Under the pieces are notes generated by a model. The model saw nothing but the letters and a program-made list of their open reading frames with translations, had not been told where the DNA came from and did no database searches. A DNA stretch of 15,364 nucleotides from assembly GCA_020853995.1 (NCBI GenBank), contig JADYXV010000389.1:1-15364 (forward strand). The letters run 5' to 3'. A program made the position numbers and the translations under genes. The stretch's first letter is position 1. Every line of letters begins with the position of its first letter. This document shows, piece after piece, positions 14,374-15,364 of this stretch. Origin of the DNA: Novosphingobium sp. Its GTDB lineage: Bacteria > Pseudomonadota > Alphaproteobacteria > Sphingomonadales > Sphingomonadaceae.

Positions 14374-14541
14374 ATGGCAAAGCCAACCACCGTCAAGATC
14401 CGTCTGGTCTCGACCGCAGACACCGGCTTCTTCTACGTAACCAAGAAGAATCCCCGGAACACGACCGAGAAGATGACCTTCCGCAAATACGATCCCGTCG
14501 TGCGCAAGCATGTCGAGTTCAAGGAAGCCAAGATCAAGTAA
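14374..14541 (+). CDS. rpmG: 50S ribosomal protein L33
   Basis: A 55-codon gene starting MAKPTTVKIRLVSTADTGFF and ending KHVEFKEAKIK. This is the full-length L33 pattern: TGFFYVTKKNPRNTTEKM and KYDPVVRKHVEF are characteristic. It has no CxxC pairs and so is the zinc-independent form. The protein sits near the tRNA exit site of the large ribosomal subunit. AGGA eight bases before the ATG (14363-14366) supports the start. It stands alone on the plus strand, divergent from phhA and 95 bp before lolA. The flanking hairpins at 14309-14330 and 14568-14600 frame it. Confidence 0.97.
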   Translation: MAKPTTVKIRLVSTADTGFFYVTKKNPRNTTEKMTFRKYDPVVRKHVEFKEAKIK

Positions 14542-14567
14542 GCGCGCTTTTGCGCCCTTTCCCGTCT

Positions 14568-14600
14568 GAACCGCCATTCCATTCAGGAACCCGGCGGTTC
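14568..14600. other. Extended hairpin between rpmG and lolA
   Basis: GAACCGCC (14568-14575) pairs perfectly with GGCGGTTC (14593-14600), and inside TTCC (14577-14580) pairs with GGAA (14586-14589) around ATTCA, giving a long interrupted stem. No T-run follows. It may protect the rpmG message or attenuate readthrough into lolA. Confidence 0.6.
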
Positions 14601-14611
14601 ACGGCGAGTTC
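14586..14611 (+). promoter_or_regulatory. Candidate EcfG-type (general stress) promoter of lolA
   Basis: GGAAC (14586-14590) is followed after 17 bases by GTTC (14608-14611), 26 bp before the lolA start. Alphaproteobacterial general stress promoters recognised by EcfG-type sigma factors have GGAAC, 16-17 bases, then CGTT. Here the base before GTT is A, so the match is incomplete. The -35 overlaps the intergenic hairpin. Confidence 0.35.
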
Positions 14612-14636
14612 AACGCCGACACTGCAAGGAACGGCG

Positions 14637-15296
14637 ATGAACATGATTTTGACCACATTCCGCAAAATGGGCCGCCCTTTGGTGGCCCTTTCGCTTGTCC
14701 TCGGCACAGCGGGCGCTGTCATTGCGCCTGCGGCTGTATCGGCACAAGCAACCTCCCCTGAAATTGACCGTGCGGTGGCCGCTTTGCGCGGCATTTCAAC
14801 GCTGAAAGCCAACTTCGTCCAGACCGACCGGTCGGGTCAGAATACCGCTGGCGTGTTGACGATGAAGCGCCCCGGCAAAATCCGCTTCCAGTACCAAAAG
14901 GGCGTGCCCCTGCTGATCGTGGGCGATGGCAAGGCGCTGACCATGATCGATTATCAGGTCCGCCAGGTGCAGCGCTGGCCCATCGGCAACAGCCCGCTGG
15001 GTGCTTTGTTGAACCCCAGCAAAGACGTTGCGCGTTTCGCCAAGCTGCTGCCGACGGCAGACAGCAACGTGATCAGCCTGCAAGTGCGCGATCCCAAGCA
15101 TCCCGAATATGGCACGATCACGATGATCTTCGTGCGCAACGGCGCGGCTCCCGGCGGCCTGCAACTCGATTCGTGGGTCGCGCTCGATTCGCAGAACAAG
15201 CGCACGACGATCCGCCTGTCGGGCCACCAGTACGGCATCGCGGTTGACGACAAGACTTTCAACTGGACCGACCCGCGCCGCCCGACCACACGCTGA
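14637..15296 (+). CDS. lolA: Outer-membrane lipoprotein carrier protein LolA family
   Basis: The 219-residue protein starts MNMILTTFRKMGRPLVALSL and has a long signal peptide cleaved near AAVSA-QA (about residues 34-38), so it is periplasmic. The mature part shows the LolA fold: ISTLKANFVQTDRSGQNTAG (53-72), GVLTMKRPGKIRFQYQKG, LLIVGDGKALTMIDYQVRQV and a C-terminal VALDSQNKRTTIRLSG. LolA shuttles lipoproteins released by the inner-membrane LolCDE complex to the outer membrane; alphaproteobacteria commonly lack a clear LolB. AAGGA seven bases before the ATG fits the start; a longer in-frame ORF to 14550 overlaps the hairpin region and is not preferred. The small lipoprotein at 12885-13160 is a possible client, though its +2 aspartate may keep it from this route. 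The gene's 3' neighbour is outside the window. Confidence 0.93.
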   Translation: MNMILTTFRKMGRPLVALSLVLGTAGAVIAPAAVSAQATSPEIDRAVAALRGISTLKANFVQTDRSGQNTAGVLTMKRPGKIRFQYQKGVPLLIVGDGKALTMIDYQVRQVQRWPIGNSPLGALLNPSKDVARFAKLLPTADSNVISLQVRDPKHPEYGTITMIFVRNGAAPGGLQLDSWVALDSQNKRTTIRLSGHQYGIAVDDKTFNWTDPRRPTTR

Positions 15297-15322
15297 ATCG
15301 CCGTATCTATTTATTGTTGCCG

Positions 15323-15347
15323 TCACCCCGGGCTTGGCCCGGGATGA
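15323..15347. repeat. REP-like GC-rich palindrome after lolA
   Basis: TCACCCCGGGC and GCCCGGGATGA pair over 11 positions with one mismatch around TTG. The core CCCGGGCTTG(G/A)CCCGGG recurs in intergenic regions of many alphaproteobacterial genomes as a small palindromic repeat. Without a T-run it is not a standard terminator, though it may act as one or stabilise the lolA message. Confidence 0.6.
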
Positions 15348-15364
15348 GGTATGGCGAGTGAGGC

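Overview
The window looks like a chromosomal segment of a GC-rich alphaproteobacterium, most likely Sphingomonadales (Novosphingobium/Sphingomonas-like). The basis is protein style: an exosortase (XrtA)-associated glycosyltransferase and O-ligase pair, an intracellular PHA depolymerase, an MsbA-related ABC exporter, a GlsB-type stress protein and a LolA. No mobile element, CRISPR array, tRNA or rRNA was seen, and the sequence ends inside a gene on the left.

Left part (1-3908, minus strand): the N-terminal piece of the glutamate synthase large subunit (gltB), a 285-bp spacer, a long unrecognised protein (two membrane helices followed by a disordered Ala/Pro/Glu-rich tail), and a family 4 glycosyltransferase of the PEP-CTERM/XrtA-associated type. 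Divergent from it (3977-6058, plus strand) are a 54-residue membrane microprotein with a strong ribosome-binding site that overlaps the start of an XrtA-associated O-antigen-ligase-like protein, then a MaoC-type hydratase. Next on the minus strand come a secreted GH16-type glycan hydrolase (6158-7084) and a family 2 glycosyltransferase (7208-8131). Together 2.7-8.1 kb reads as a small exopolysaccharide / surface-glycan neighbourhood without the exosortase itself.

Middle (8.3-12.8 kb): the PHA depolymerase phaZ (minus) with a clear intrinsic terminator diverges from an MsbA-related ABC exporter and uppP (undecaprenyl-diphosphatase), which look like one envelope operon. A GlsB/YeaQ-type membrane protein and a small acidic lipoprotein follow, with a strong GNRA-capped hairpin between them.

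Right part (13.2-15.36 kb): a bidirectional terminator separates the lipoprotein from convergent phhA (phenylalanine 4-hydroxylase). phhA and rpmG (ribosomal protein L33) diverge from a spacer rich in inverted repeats that look like operators. rpmG is followed by an intergenic hairpin, a candidate stress-sigma promoter and lolA. The window closes with a REP-like GC palindrome.

Most of the window is housekeeping or envelope biology. The parts that are least explained are the long disordered membrane protein, the microprotein coupled to the O-ligase, and the palindromic phhA/rpmG spacer. No start site, function or regulatory site here has been tested by a search; all calls come from reading the sequence and recalling family motifs.
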